A DNA stretch of 64,000 nt from Vicugna pacos (lineage: Eukaryota; Chordata; Mammalia; Artiodactyla; Camelidae): NCBI RefSeq assembly GCF_048564905.1, contig NC_133013.1:26177605-26241604 (forward strand). The letters run 5' to 3'. Made by a program: the position numbers and the translations under genes. Of this stretch, positions 50,035 to 61,982 are shown one piece after another. Below the pieces are notes generated by a model, which was not told the origin of the DNA, did not search any database, and saw only the letters and a list, made by a program, of their open reading frames with translations. Within the stretch, counting starts at the first letter, position 1; every line of letters begins with the position of its first letter.

Positions 50035-50165
50035 TGGGGGGAGGGTGTAGCTCAGTGAAAAGTGCGTGCTTAGCATGCACAAGGTCTTGGGTTCAATCCC
50101 CAGTACCTCCATCTAAAATAATTAAATTTTAAAAACTAATTACCCACCCCCTCAAATAAAACCCC
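50035..50165 (+). mobile_element. Vic-1-type camelid SINE
   Basis: The head matches a tRNA gene: GGGTGTAGCTCAGTG (A box), GCTTAGCATGCAC (anticodon-arm region with AGC, as in tRNA-Ala) and GGGTTCAATCCCCAGTACCT (B box), followed by an A/T-rich tail. This is the Vic-1 type known from camelids and the strongest taxonomic marker in the window. It is derived from a tRNA but is not itself a functional tRNA gene. Confidence 0.85.
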
Positions 50166-50274
50166 ACCTCGTTTGGATCATTTGGGCAAAACTGTTTTCC
50201 CATGGGCCCTCAGCGATGAAAGTTCTCACAGCTGGCCTCCCTCATGGGCATACCAACTGATGGAGGAAATGTTT

Positions 50275-50415
50275 CTTTGCCTTGTGGAGGGACAGGTCTC
50301 CAAACCAAGAGCATCATTATCACCTGGGAGCTTGTTAGAAATGCAGATTATCAGCACCCACCCCAACCCTAGACCTCCTGCCTCTGCATCTCTGGGGGTG
50401 GGTGTGAAAAGAAAA
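50275..50415 (+). mobile_element. MER5A-type hAT-Charlie element
   Basis: TCATTATCACCTGGGAGCTT, GTTAGAAATGCAGATTATCA and GACCTCCTGCCTCTGCATCT match the MER5A order. Confidence 0.8.
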
Positions 50416-51029
50416 CAGTTATTTTGAATTGCTGCCTAAGCATTTTACAGTATGACAACCGTGCTCACACCCAGAGTCTGCACATTTAGGCAAGGACTTG
50501 AGTTTAGGATGCCTGCCACTTTCCCACTTTGCTTTTCCCCAGACACTTTTAAAAATAACCGCTTAGAGCTGAGCCTGAGAAGTGTTAGTAACCTCCGCCC
50601 CAACCGCCTTATAAGTAACAGGTGCTGGCTGTCCTGCTTTCCAGCTCCTGCTCCCTCCTGACCTGGGAAGAGGAAGACTGCCCTTTCCCTGGCTCATCAT
50701 CCCTCATTTCTGGAATTTGTAAGTAATAAATCTTGTGACTTTACTTCTTTTGTGTGAGTGTATTAAAGCTGTGTCTTCAATCAGAGCTACCGTGGGGTTT
50801 TCACTTCCTCCAAGTAGGAGCTCGGATGCTGAGGGAGCTGCCTGCCACTTCCTGCGTGGGTGGCTTGTGTCTCCTCATTTACAGGTCATAATCTGCATTT
50901 CTTAATTTAATATGCCAGCTATGGCCCCCAATACTGACCCAGAAATCTGTGTTTTAACAGCCTTCTTTGTCATTCCACTGCATACTCAAAAGTTTTTTTT
51001 CAAGTTGCATTTGAGCACCTCTTTTTAAT

Positions 51030-51192
51030 TTTAGCTGCATGTTGTAATTGCCCGGGGAGTCTTAAAAATACACTGATGCTTGGGTCACCCCCTCCAGATA
51101 TTTTGATTTAATCAGTGTGGTCTAGGGATTGGGAGATTTTTTTTAAAGTTCCCAAGTGGCCTAATGTGCATCAAAGTTTGAGAAGCAGTGCA
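51030..51192 (-). mobile_element. MER5A-type hAT-Charlie element
   Basis: AATTGCCCGGGGAGTCTTAA, ATACACTGATGCTTGGGTCA and GTGCATCAAAGTTTGAGAAG with an inverted-repeat-like end. A further partial piece (CCCCAGGACAATTAAGTCAA) follows near 51240. It is a small nonautonomous DNA transposon fossil. Confidence 0.7.
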
Positions 51193-51764
51193 TTACTGCA
51201 CATTGGTGTGCATTACACTGCTACACATGCTTGGCCCAACCCCAGGACAATTAAGTCAAAATCTCTGAAGCTGGGAGCTGGAGAGATATATATATATATA
51301 AAATATACAGCCCCAGGGATTTTATGTGCACATATATTTTATGTCTGTCCCAGCTATTTCCATATTTGAGCAGAGACTATAATGGGGCTATGTATTGGCC
51401 CCTAAAAGCCTGCTGTAACACCAGGGAGAGTCTGACTTGGCTGTTGAGTTGCCCTGTCCTATCCCTGCATGGGCCATCACAGTGGAGATGGTACCCAACA
51501 TGCTTTCTGAAGAAATGATGAGCACCCTAACTCCTGGCCAGGAGACAAGTCAACCTTACACCAACCTCAGCAGACCTTGCCCAGGGAGACTGCTTCATCT
51601 TCATCTTAGACTCATGATGTCTGAAAAGAGTTATCTTAGGAGTCTGTCTTCCTCAAGATGATGACAGCCACACTTAGCGTTTTCCCTTTGGAGTTCAAAG
51701 GACTTGGGTTCAATTCTATTTGTCTTTATTACCTGGTAGCTAGGGATCTTTTTTTCTCCTTGAT

Positions 51765-52245
51765 TACAATTTACTTACTTATTTAGTTTAATTGAAGTAT
51801 AGCTGATTTACAATGTTGTGTTAGTTTCTGGTATACAGCAAAGTGATTCAGTTACATATATGTATACATATTCCTTTTCATATTCTTTTTCAATGTAGGC
51901 TTTCACAGGATATTGAATATAGTTCCCTGTCTTACTGCTATACAGTAGGACCTTGTTACCTTTTATATATATAGTAGTTAGTATCTGCAAATCTTGAAAT
52001 CTTGATTTATCCCTCCCCATTCTCTTTCCCCTGGTAACCATAAGTTTGTTGTCTGTCTGTGAGTCTCTTTCTGTTTTATAAATAAGTTCATTTGTGTCAC
52101 TCTTTCGATTCCTCATATAAGTGATACCATATGCTGTTTTTCTTTCTCTTTCTGGATTATTTCACTTAGTATGACAATCTTTGGGTCCATCCATGTTGCT
52201 GCAAGTGGCATTGTTTTATTCCTTTTTTTGGCTGAATAGTATTCC

Positions 52246-52299
<54 letters not shown>

Positions 52300-52300
52300 A
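51765..52300 (-). mobile_element. L1 3' part, antisense
   Basis: GTTTAATTGAAGTATAGCTG, TACAATGTTGTGTTAGTTTC and ACAGCAAAGTGATTCAGTTA are followed by CTGAATAGTATTCCATTGTG. This is the reverse of the cetartiodactyl L1 3' UTR and ORF2 end. It ends in a long GT microsatellite. Confidence 0.85.
52247..52298. repeat. (GT)n microsatellite
   Basis: About 26 GT units without interruption at the end of the L1 fragment. In antisense L1 copies this site is normally a short TGTGTATATA run, so the array has expanded from there. Confidence 0.9.
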
Positions 52301-53189
52301 AAGAATAGGAGGATCAATGGAAAGCGAGGTATTATGTTTCATAGCTCAAAGATGGAGCCTTTTTGGGTGATTAAAATGTTGAGGGTGTAACCTCAGAGGG
52401 ATGGCTCAGTTGAGGAGGTGAGACCAAAGGACTGAGACCAGGGTATTGAAGAGGTCAGCAACATGGATGCTGAACTCACTTGTAAAGTTCAGGTATGGTT
52501 CCAGGAGTTGGAAGGAGCAGGGAAACAAATTTCTTTGGTGGGTCAGAAGATGACCTTGATCAAGAAGGGCAAGGTGGTATAGCCAAATGGAAAGAGCCTC
52601 AAAGGAGCCCAGATCTTTGCACAGGAGGGAGTGGGGAAACCATTAGGAAGTTCAATCTCAACTCTACTAACACTATTATAATTTTCACTGACATCCTTCC
52701 AAAGACTGGATGAACCACACCAAAACCAGCCAACACCAACCCACCAACCACCCAATCCAGGGAAGACTTTCAATTGGGAATGGTTTATTTCACCAGGAGG
52801 CACTGTTAACACTGGAAAGCAAGACTTTTCAAGCAGTCCTCGGAGGCCAGGAAACTGTCTCAGCCTGAGCACTGAGGACCCCTAAGGGCTCTTATGAGAT
52901 ATTACAAGGAGCTCTGCTATCTTCCTGCACAGCGGCAAAGATTTTTAAGTTTATGTAAATCTTAAAAAAGAAAACAAATTTAAATTCTTCAGTTCCTTTA
53001 AAGAAGTTACTGAGTTACTGGAGGTTTTAGTTATCATGTATTTTTCCCAAGGATTCTTCATAACTGCAGGTTTTGAGAGTTGATGCTAACACTATACTTA
53101 AAAATTATCTTTTGGAATCACTTTTCAGAAGAAACATGGCACAGTGGGAAAAGCACAGGACTGGAGTAGAAATTGTAGTGGTGGCAGCT

Positions 53190-53425
53190 ACAACAGTACT
53201 TATTACCATTATCATCAACATTTGAGTGTTTACATGACCCAGAAACTGTGTAAACATTGTACATAAATTTCTCATTTATTGCTCTTATAACCTTATGAGG
53301 TAAGTGTGTACTATATTAGCACCATTTGACAGATAAATAGGGTCCAGAGAGACAGGTCACTTGCCCAAGGCCTCACAGCTAGTTGATGGCAGTGGTAGTG
53401 GTGGGTGGACTTGAACATCATCTTT
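53190..53425 (-). repeat. MIR SINE fossil
   Basis: TTATAACCTTATGAGGTAAG, CCATTTGACAGATAAATAGG and CACTTGCCCAAGGCCTCACA give a well preserved antisense MIR. Confidence 0.8.
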
Positions 53426-53926
53426 TCCCTAATCCGAATAGTCCAGATTACGCAGGAGAAAACACTTCTGAATCTCGACAGTGTCGACAGAGTCTACCTG
53501 TTGTACATGGGTTGGCAGGAAGGCCTGGGCTAATTGTTCTAATTTAGGGATCTAGGCTGACATAAACTTCATTTTGACACATGCTGCTACCATCGGGATC
53601 ACTGATCACCATGCCAGGGGAAAGAGTATGCTAGAGTCTGCAACTGAAAACAAATGCTTCTGCTTGATGGATGTCGCTTCTCACATTTCACTGTCTGACG
53701 GAAGCAAGTCACATGCCACTCCCAACTTTCAGGGCACAAGGAAATGCACTCCTGCTGTAAGCCTAGAAGGAGGCAAACCAGATTCTTTGGTATCAATGAC
53801 CACCAAAAGCTTTCAGATCCTGGGTAATTTATGACTCTTTGATCTTAGTTTCCCTACCCACTAAAGGAGCATAATCATTTTGTAAGGATTCCTTGATGTA
53901 AGGAACCCCAATTGAATGTGGATTTT

Positions 53927-54647
53927 TTTAAAAATTGAAGTATAGTCGGTTTACAATGTTGTGTTAATTTCTGGTGTATAGCATAATGATTCAGTTATAC
54001 ATATATATATATATTCCTTTTCATATTCTTTTTCATTATAGGCTATCACAAGATATTGAATGTAATTCCCTGTGCTATACAGTAGGACCTTGTTATTCTA
54101 TCTTACATATAGTTAGTATCCACAAATCCTGAAATCCCAATTTATCCCTCCCCATCCCCTTCCCCACTGGTAACCATTAAGTTTGTTTTCTATGTCTATG
54201 AGTCTGTTTCTGTTTTGTAAATAAGTTCATTTGTGTCATTTTTTCCTCATATAAGTGATACCATATGCTGTTCTTCTTTGTTTCTGGATCATTTCAGTTA
54301 GTATGACAATCTCTAGGTCCATCCATATTGCTGCAAATGACGTTATTTCAGTCTTTTCTATGGCTGAGTAGTATTCCATTGTACATATATACTACAACTT
54401 CTTTATCCAATCATCTGTTGATAGACATTTAGGTCGCTTCCATGTCTTGGCTTTTGTAAATAGTGCTGTTATGAACATTGGGGTGCATGTATCTTTTCAA
54501 AGTAGAGTTTCCTCTGGATATGTGCCAAGGAGGGGGATTGCTACACCATATGGTAAATCTATTTTTTGTTTTTTAAGGAATTTCTATAATGTTTTCCATA
54601 ATGGCTGCACCAAACTACATTCCCACCAACAGTGTAGGAGGGTTCCA
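53927..54647 (-). mobile_element. L1 3' part, antisense, with target-site duplication
   Basis: TTGAAGTATAGTCGGTTTAC, TGTATAGCATAATGATTCAG, TGAGTAGTATTCCATTGTAC and TTCCCACCAACAGTGTAGGA read as reverse L1 3' UTR and ORF2 end. The copy is bounded by AATGTGGATTTT (53915) and AATGGGGATTTT (54648), a 12-bp duplication with one mismatch. It is 5'-truncated and relatively young. Confidence 0.88.
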
Positions 54648-54859
54648 AATGGGGATTTTGATTATGGTTATGATGAGACAGGATGACTGCATCTGACCAA
54701 AGCATCCATCAGCTGAAAATCTTGGTCCCATTGCAGGCAGCCCCATGGCCCTCCATACAGAGCTGTCTGCAGAATGGCCTTTGTCCAAAGATACATGATG
54801 ACCTTCTTGTCACTCACACACCTAAGGTCTTGAAGGATACAGTTTCATTTTGAGACAGG

Positions 54860-55313
54860 CTGAAACCTGGGACCCTCTGCTGCAGAGCTTCTATCTATCC
54901 TCAAGAAAAAGAATACAAAGAAATTATAAGGGACTAAAAATAACAGCATATATGCACAGTTGGGGCAAATTTTGAACAACAAGGTACAAAAAGACCAAAA
55001 ACCCAACTGCCACTTCTGAGGTGTCAGGAGCAAAAGCAGGGTACTGTGCATGATCCCTGCACACGGCACCACTAAGGGGGAGGGCAGACCACCTAAGCTA
55101 CTCCTCTCGGCCAGACCCATGAATCTGCCCCTACCCTCACCCCATTTAAGGAAACAGCCTGCCCCCTATTAGGGGGCAAGTGAGGGAACTTGTTACTTGT
55201 TTTCTCTCCCTTGTGCTGAAGCACAAGTCCCAGTAAAGCCTTGCCTGAATTTCTTACCTGGCCTTTTTAAAATTTCTGTTGATTAAGGAGTCCAAGAACC
55301 CTGGTTGGTAACA
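54860..55313 (+). mobile_element. Solo LTR-like fossil, ERV class I type
   Basis: The right part shows a CCATTTAAGG promoter-like run, a CAGTAAAGCCTTGCCTGAAT polyadenylation-type block and an end GGAGTCCAAGAACCCTGGTT reaching TAACA. This is the usual 3' half of a gammaretrovirus-like LTR. No internal viral genes were recognised, so it is best read as an old solo LTR. The left edge is approximate. Confidence 0.6.
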
Positions 55314-55689
55314 ATTTCAGTCAACAGCATGCCATAGTTGTAGACTTGCTAAAAAGCTTAGCTGTCCAGTTCATGTTGAAAGCTTGAGACCACTTTGGCT
55401 TGAGAGTGTGAGGGTCATGCTGAGTGCTCCTTCTTCCAGGTTCTCTACGTTCTCCCTTTGAATTGAGTCAGGTCACCAGGACTGTTTAATTGGCTCCTCT
55501 CAGTTTCACTCCACAGACACTCCCCAGGACGTCTGCCCTGAGTCAGGGATGAGCAAAGCCACAGAAACTCCTCTGCCAACTAAGGATTGATGGCCTGAAG
55601 GTAGTACCAAAAATACCCTTAAAACGAGTATTTCCCAAACTTGCATGAACAGTAGTAACCCCATTGCCAGAGCACTTGGCTGGCTCCTT

Positions 55690-55860
55690 TCCTGTGGGTC
55701 ACTTTGCTTTGCAGTCATTTGTCCTCTTTCTCGCTCCTCTGAGAGACCAGGTTGCGAACTCTGTGAGACTGGGGACCATCTTTTCATCTAGGTCTCAGAG
55801 CTGATGTGAAAACCTGGCACACAGCAGGTACTCAGTAAGTGTTCGATGATGCATGAAAAT
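55690..55860 (+). mobile_element. L2 LINE 3' end fossil
   Basis: GAACTCTGTGAGACTGGGGA and AACCTGGCACACAGCAGGTA, then TCAGTAAGTGTTCGATGATG, match the sense L2 tail. Confidence 0.65.
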
Positions 55861-56339
55861 GCTTCTGAAGATTCTTCATGACCTCCTTGTAGAACTTAGC
55901 GTCTGAATTGCCTAGCAATTAAAGCTAGTTGAACTTCAAGCCCTGAGGTCCTCCGAAGCTAAAATAAGGCCAAAACGGGGGAGGTGGGAAGAGAAGGGCG
56001 AGGAAAAGGAGGACATTTCACGCAGAAGGAGAAAATGTAGAGGCAGTAAGCACGAGGCAATAGAAGGAGCGGGGAGAGCACCGTTTAGCTCGGAAGGTTA
56101 AAACAGTAGGTTCAAATCGAGATTGAAGCCAGATGCCAGCAAGGGGGTCTAAGGCCAAAGTCCAGACGGAAGGAAATAGCAGGGCTTTGATAGGGAACAA
56201 AGAGAGGAAAGCTTAGCGGCAGTGGTGCATCACATTCTGCAGCCAAGGGCTCCAACAAATGAAAGGCAGGATGGGCGGAGGAAATGTACTATGTTCCCAA
56301 GGCTTCCTCTTACTTATGGGCGCTCCCTCTTCTTAGAGG

Positions 56340-57200
<861 letters not shown>

Positions 57201-59679
57201 AGGCGCACAAGACAGGCATTTGTGTTTAAGGTGACGGGAGTGGTGTCAGACTCCCCGGGAGAACGGGGGTCCCGGGCGCTGGGGTCGTCCTGGATCCTCC
57301 TGGGGCTCCGGAAGGCTGGTGACATCCTTAAAAAACAAGGGAGACGGTGGGGGCAGGGAGTCCTGAGGAACACTGAGCAGAGTACTAGAGCCCTGAGGAG
57401 CGGCGAGGAAGCGGCGAGCCTGGGCTGCGGAGGTGGAGGGAAGGTGGGTGGAGAGCTAAGGTAGTAGGTTGACTGCAGTAGGGGATCCGGAAGGAGGAGC
57501 GGCAGTGGCTCGCGATAAGGCGAGGGACGCGGGCTGGGCTTGCTAAGGAGGGTGGAGTGCTGGGCATTCTAGGGTAGTGGTTGGGGGAGCAAAAGGGAGT
57601 TTCTAAATGAGGAGAGGAAAAACGAGCAGAGAATTGGGAGGAAGGGTTGAAACTGAGCTAGGAAGAATTACTTAAGAGAAGAAAGGGTGCCTGGCTAGAG
57701 AGATGGGGGTGGAGGAAGACAAAATAAGGGAAGGGAGTGAAATGCAGGAAGCCGGTGGGGTAGTGCTGGTTTGCAGTGCGGAGGATAGATGAGGGAAGGG
57801 AGGATCCGAATTGTGGCAAGCGCTGTGTGGTGCTGGTTGGGCCTTTGGGAAGGCTGGGACACAGAGGCTGGAACTGCAGTGGTGGGATTGGAGGCAGTCA
57901 GTGGAGAGAGGGGGATGGGGAAATGGGTTTTTAAGATCCAAAAGTTTCAAGACAGAAGAGACGTTATTTCTGAGGAACATAAAAGTAGTCCTGGGACGTG
58001 TGCAGGGTACAGTGGAAAGGAGAGAATTGGGTTTTGAACTGAAGCTCTTTAGAGAAGGTGGAGAAATGGCGGGGAATCATTAGTGGTGAGGGATCTAGAC
58101 AAAAAACGATTCTGATTGATGGAGGTATGCGTTACAGTTCAGCTCCTGAATTGATTTTTCAGCGATGAGATTGGAAGTATTGTGAACCTGTTTCTGCTCT
58201 TGTAGAAACAGCCTTTAAGATGTTTAAAAAATAATTTTACAGGAAAAAATTTATGAAGGTGGACTCATACATAAGAATACTGGAGAGTGAACTATAACTT
58301 CTTTTTGCTAATTCAGTGTTTCTTTGCTGTTATGCTAGAACAGTTTAAAATTGCTTTTGTTGGAACAGCAGGAATTTGAATAACTTTCATTCAAAAAAAT
58401 TATTGATAGAGCCAATAGAGCTAAGCATTCTAAGGAGAATCTAGACTTAAAATGCTGAAGATTACAGTGAAAATACATCAATAAAGATTGAAAAAGCATC
58501 ATCAGTTAAATGTTAGTGTTTTTTGTACCAAATTGTACTAATTAAATGTTAAATCTTACGTATACTTCATGGCCTTGAATTATCACTGCAGGGTTCAGGA
58601 AGGAAACATTTTTCGGTCTCTGGCATTGAATATGGGAACTGTATTGGGTATCTTTCCTGTTTTCCTTCAAAGCATGAGGCCGTTGTGGAAGGCAAGGTAG
58701 AGTATGTCTGATTTGTCTTACCAGCTTTTAGTCTATTAACAGTATGACTTACAGGAGCCTAATACTAATTTCAGCTATTTGATTTGTGGAAATAGCAAGG
58801 TTTCATTTGGCACAATAGGTGAGAGATTTTTGATCTTAACATGTTTAATCTCTGTGCTGGCATAGCTTCTTTCGATGATTTATAATATGGTGAAATTGTA
58901 GTTTCTTAGCAACTAAAGCAGGGTTTTTGGATAGGCCTACAAAGACTCACCTGGCTGTTCTCAGTGATGTGTTCTAAATACAGCGTAGTGCAGCCTTTTC
59001 CTTGAAATGAGCTTGAATTCAGTCACATGACGTGAGTGGTGAAGTGAAGCTGAGCCTGTAGTTGACCCAAATGAATGTAAATTTAATTTGAGGAAGAAAT
59101 GGCTATTTTTTGAGTTTGAGTCCATGTAGGGAAGGGTGCCATTTGATAGCTTTCTGTAGCATAAGATTCAAGCTTTCAAGTGGTAATAGCCTGACAATAG
59201 TCTGATCTCATGTCGTGGAATTTGTATTTTCTTACAGTGTTTCAGAAATGGATACATACACCGTATGATGTTGAAAGGCTAGATTTTCTATTTAAAAGTG
59301 ATGAACTTTAAAAAAAAAAACTCCCAAGTGTTTCTGGATTGGGTATGTGGAAGTTTAGATGGAGTATAGATATTTTTCAAAAGATGTCTGTTTCATTATT
59401 CTTAAAATGAAGAATTTGGACTATGACCCTTAAGGTCTCCCAGCTGTGACCCATTACCATAGAGATATAAGGTTTTCATTCAGATAGGTTTTGTTTTCTA
59501 TCCAAATATTTAGACTTGTAGGACCATACTTTCAGGTAAAATCCTTATTTAAGGTGTTGATTTTTGTATATATCAAGAAAAGTGTAGTTCATTTTAAAGG
59601 AAGGTTCTTGTCCCTAAAAGTAACCTTCCTGGTAAGACTTTGAAAAGCTTCAGACTAAAATTAAAATTGAGTGAGTGTA

Positions 59680-59945
59680 ACCAAGCAGTATGATGATCAA
59701 GAGCACAAACTTTGGCTCCTGATAGACTTGGGTTTGAGTCCCAGCTCTTGTTAGCTGAGTGACCTTGAGTAAGTTGCTTAATACTTCCATGTCTCAGTTT
59801 TATCGTCTATAAAATGGGTTTATAATAATACTAATCCTCTAGGGATTATGTGAGACTTCAGTGAGATAGTGGCCATAAAGCACTTAGATTTCTGCCTGGC
59901 ATAATAGTGAGTCTCAACAGGGAGTAAGTTTTTACTATATGTAAC
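59680..59945 (+). repeat. MIR SINE fossil
   Basis: A well preserved sense MIR: TGATCAAGAGCACAAACTTT, GGGTTTGAGTCCCAGCTCTT, GTGACCTTGAGTAAGTTGCT and TCTATAAAATGGGTTTATAA. Confidence 0.85.
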
Positions 59946-61741
59946 GCTTGTTACTATATGTAACATATGTTACATTTCCACATGGAGCATAACAATACTA
60001 TGTGTATTAAATATTTGCTTGTTTTAGTAAATGTTAGTTGCTATTACTGTTCTTTAAAAATTGGATTAATTAATTACTTGTTTTTCTTTATGATATATTG
60101 AACATTTAGTTGTTGATGCTGCTCACTGTTGTCTTGAATAAAGTTAAGTAGGCCATTGGAAGGCCCCACACAGATTTTTGCTTTTGCTTATGTAACTTTG
60201 TAAGAAACCTGACCAGCTGTGCTGTCTCTGCAATTGCAGATTCTGGTGAGGAAGTTCAAATTTCCATTTCATTTTCTGGGAGATTTCATGGCTTGCTTTT
60301 CCTTTCAGTGAACTAAATATCTTTTCATATAGGCTAGGTCTCACCTTTTCATAGACTCCCGCTGTTGTGAATAAGAAAAACAGAATGTAGTGCCTGGCAT
60401 GCAGTGAAGCGTTGGAGATGTTAGCTGATGAATGGATGTAGAGTGAAGTGTAAAAGTGTAATATAGTCATAATGAAAATGTAAAATTGGATAATTAACAC
60501 TGTTTCGTGGGAGAAAATAAAGAGTCTAATGAATTTTATTATTAATGAGCTAAATTTTAAGAAACCATTTCACTTGGGTGATACTAGATAGTTGTTGCCA
60601 GTGTTTGCATTAGATAATTCATGAATCTTTTTCTTTTCTATCGAGCACTGTTTGCTTCAGTGGTTTGGCAGTTTTCTCTCCCTGAGTATGTTTTCAGATG
60701 TGTATGTGCATCTCCTCTTTGGGTGAAGTAAAATGAGCAATGAAAGACAGATGTTATCTACAGCAGCTGTGGCACAAATGACATGCCAAGTATCAGGCAA
60801 CAAATCCTAATGTAATTAATCCAAATAAGATTTTAAATGACCAGAAGAAATAATTTGCCTTGAATAAGACATTTCCTAAGGCGACCTTAAGCCTCCAGAC
60901 TCTCAGGCAACTGACAGCAGTGTCACTACTGATGTAATGGAGCACCCAGGCATGAGAAATTGGTCAGGGGACTGGAGCGGAAAGGCCATGTTACAGTATC
61001 AGGACCTGTCTGTGGGCTCTCAGTCTTTGTTTCTGAAGGTTTGTAGCACAAATTAGGAATGCAGGTGGGTTTTTGTTTTGCCAGACATAACAGAACTTAA
61101 CCTGTTAATATACTAAGGTTTAAAACATTAAAAGGAAATAAAAGCCTTTAAATATAAATGTGCCCCACAGTCCAAACATTTGCTGTAAATTAAGATTAAA
61201 GTTCATTACAGGTCTTTGTGTGAGTTTATACAAATCCTCATGAAAAATTAGACTATTTTGTCTTGAAATAATCCCTTTATTTTTCTCTAATACAATTTTG
61301 ATGTGAAATATTTTCTCTTCTGGTATATACCTTTAGAAATTAACAAAAGACAGAATGTCATTGTATTGTCTTTATTTTTTTTAAATAAAAATAAGTACTT
61401 AACTGGACCTGCAGAGATGACCAGATATGACTAAAAAAGTGCTGTGTCAAATTTGTTTTTCATTTATTTAGTTTGAGCTACTTTTTCAAAGATGTTTCAC
61501 ATTTAAAATCTGAAATTTTGCTAGATTTATGTAAAGGTGTTTTTACAAGACAGTTTTGGACGGAGGCAAGGTGCTAAAATCTATACAAATGAAGTATGTA
61601 GAAAAACAATGAATGACTGTTTTGGATATCACACAGGAGATGTTCAATAAAAATTTGAATAAAGTTATGCAAAGAAATTTTGAAAGAAGTGAATTCTGTG
61701 AAAAAAATTCTGATGCAGTCTATTTGATTTATGGTTTGCAG

Positions 61742-61982
61742 TGAGCACAGCGTGGACAGGATCAGAAGTAGGGGGAGAAGTTCTGAGAGAAAAGACAAGA
61801 CGGAAGGCTTACAGTAGTACAAGGAGAAAACAGAATGCAGGAACGAGGAGTGACTCTTTCTTTGAGAACTATCTGGAAAAGCAGAATCTGTCAGAAAGAA
61901 TAAATAAACCAGGGACCTCTAAAGTAAACCCATATCTCAAAATTGAAATATGTGATGATGGAAAACTCTCCCCTGGGAACAG
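61742..61982 (+). other. Exon-like open segment, function unknown
   Basis: This 241-bp stretch is open and bounded by an AG acceptor-like site (ATGGTTTGCAG) and a donor-like site (GGGAACAG|GTGGTC). The open frame continues to 62055. It encodes a charged peptide including SDSFFENYLEKQNLSERINK. I do not recognise it. It could be a cryptic or tissue-specific exon, a fragment of a retrocopy, or chance. Confidence 0.25.

Larger units (their letters stand above)
28770..56330. other. Intergenic region between CD276 and NPTN
   Basis: No protein-coding exon was recognised across these 27.5 kb. The named fossil repeats account for a large part. Stretches such as 31130-32600, 32900-35070, 36400-37600, 37800-39450, 43400-45450 and 55320-56330 show nothing I can support beyond small repeat scraps. 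Confidence 0.6.

Noticed and set aside
50041-50110. tRNA-Ala gene
   Set aside because: The tRNA-like head is continuous with a SINE tail and the acceptor stem is not complementary, so it is a SINE and not a working tRNA gene.
28770-56330. An additional protein-coding gene or novel system between CD276 and NPTN
   Set aside because: All longer frames either overlap L1, L2 or HAL1 fossils or have no recognisable domain, splice context or codon signal.
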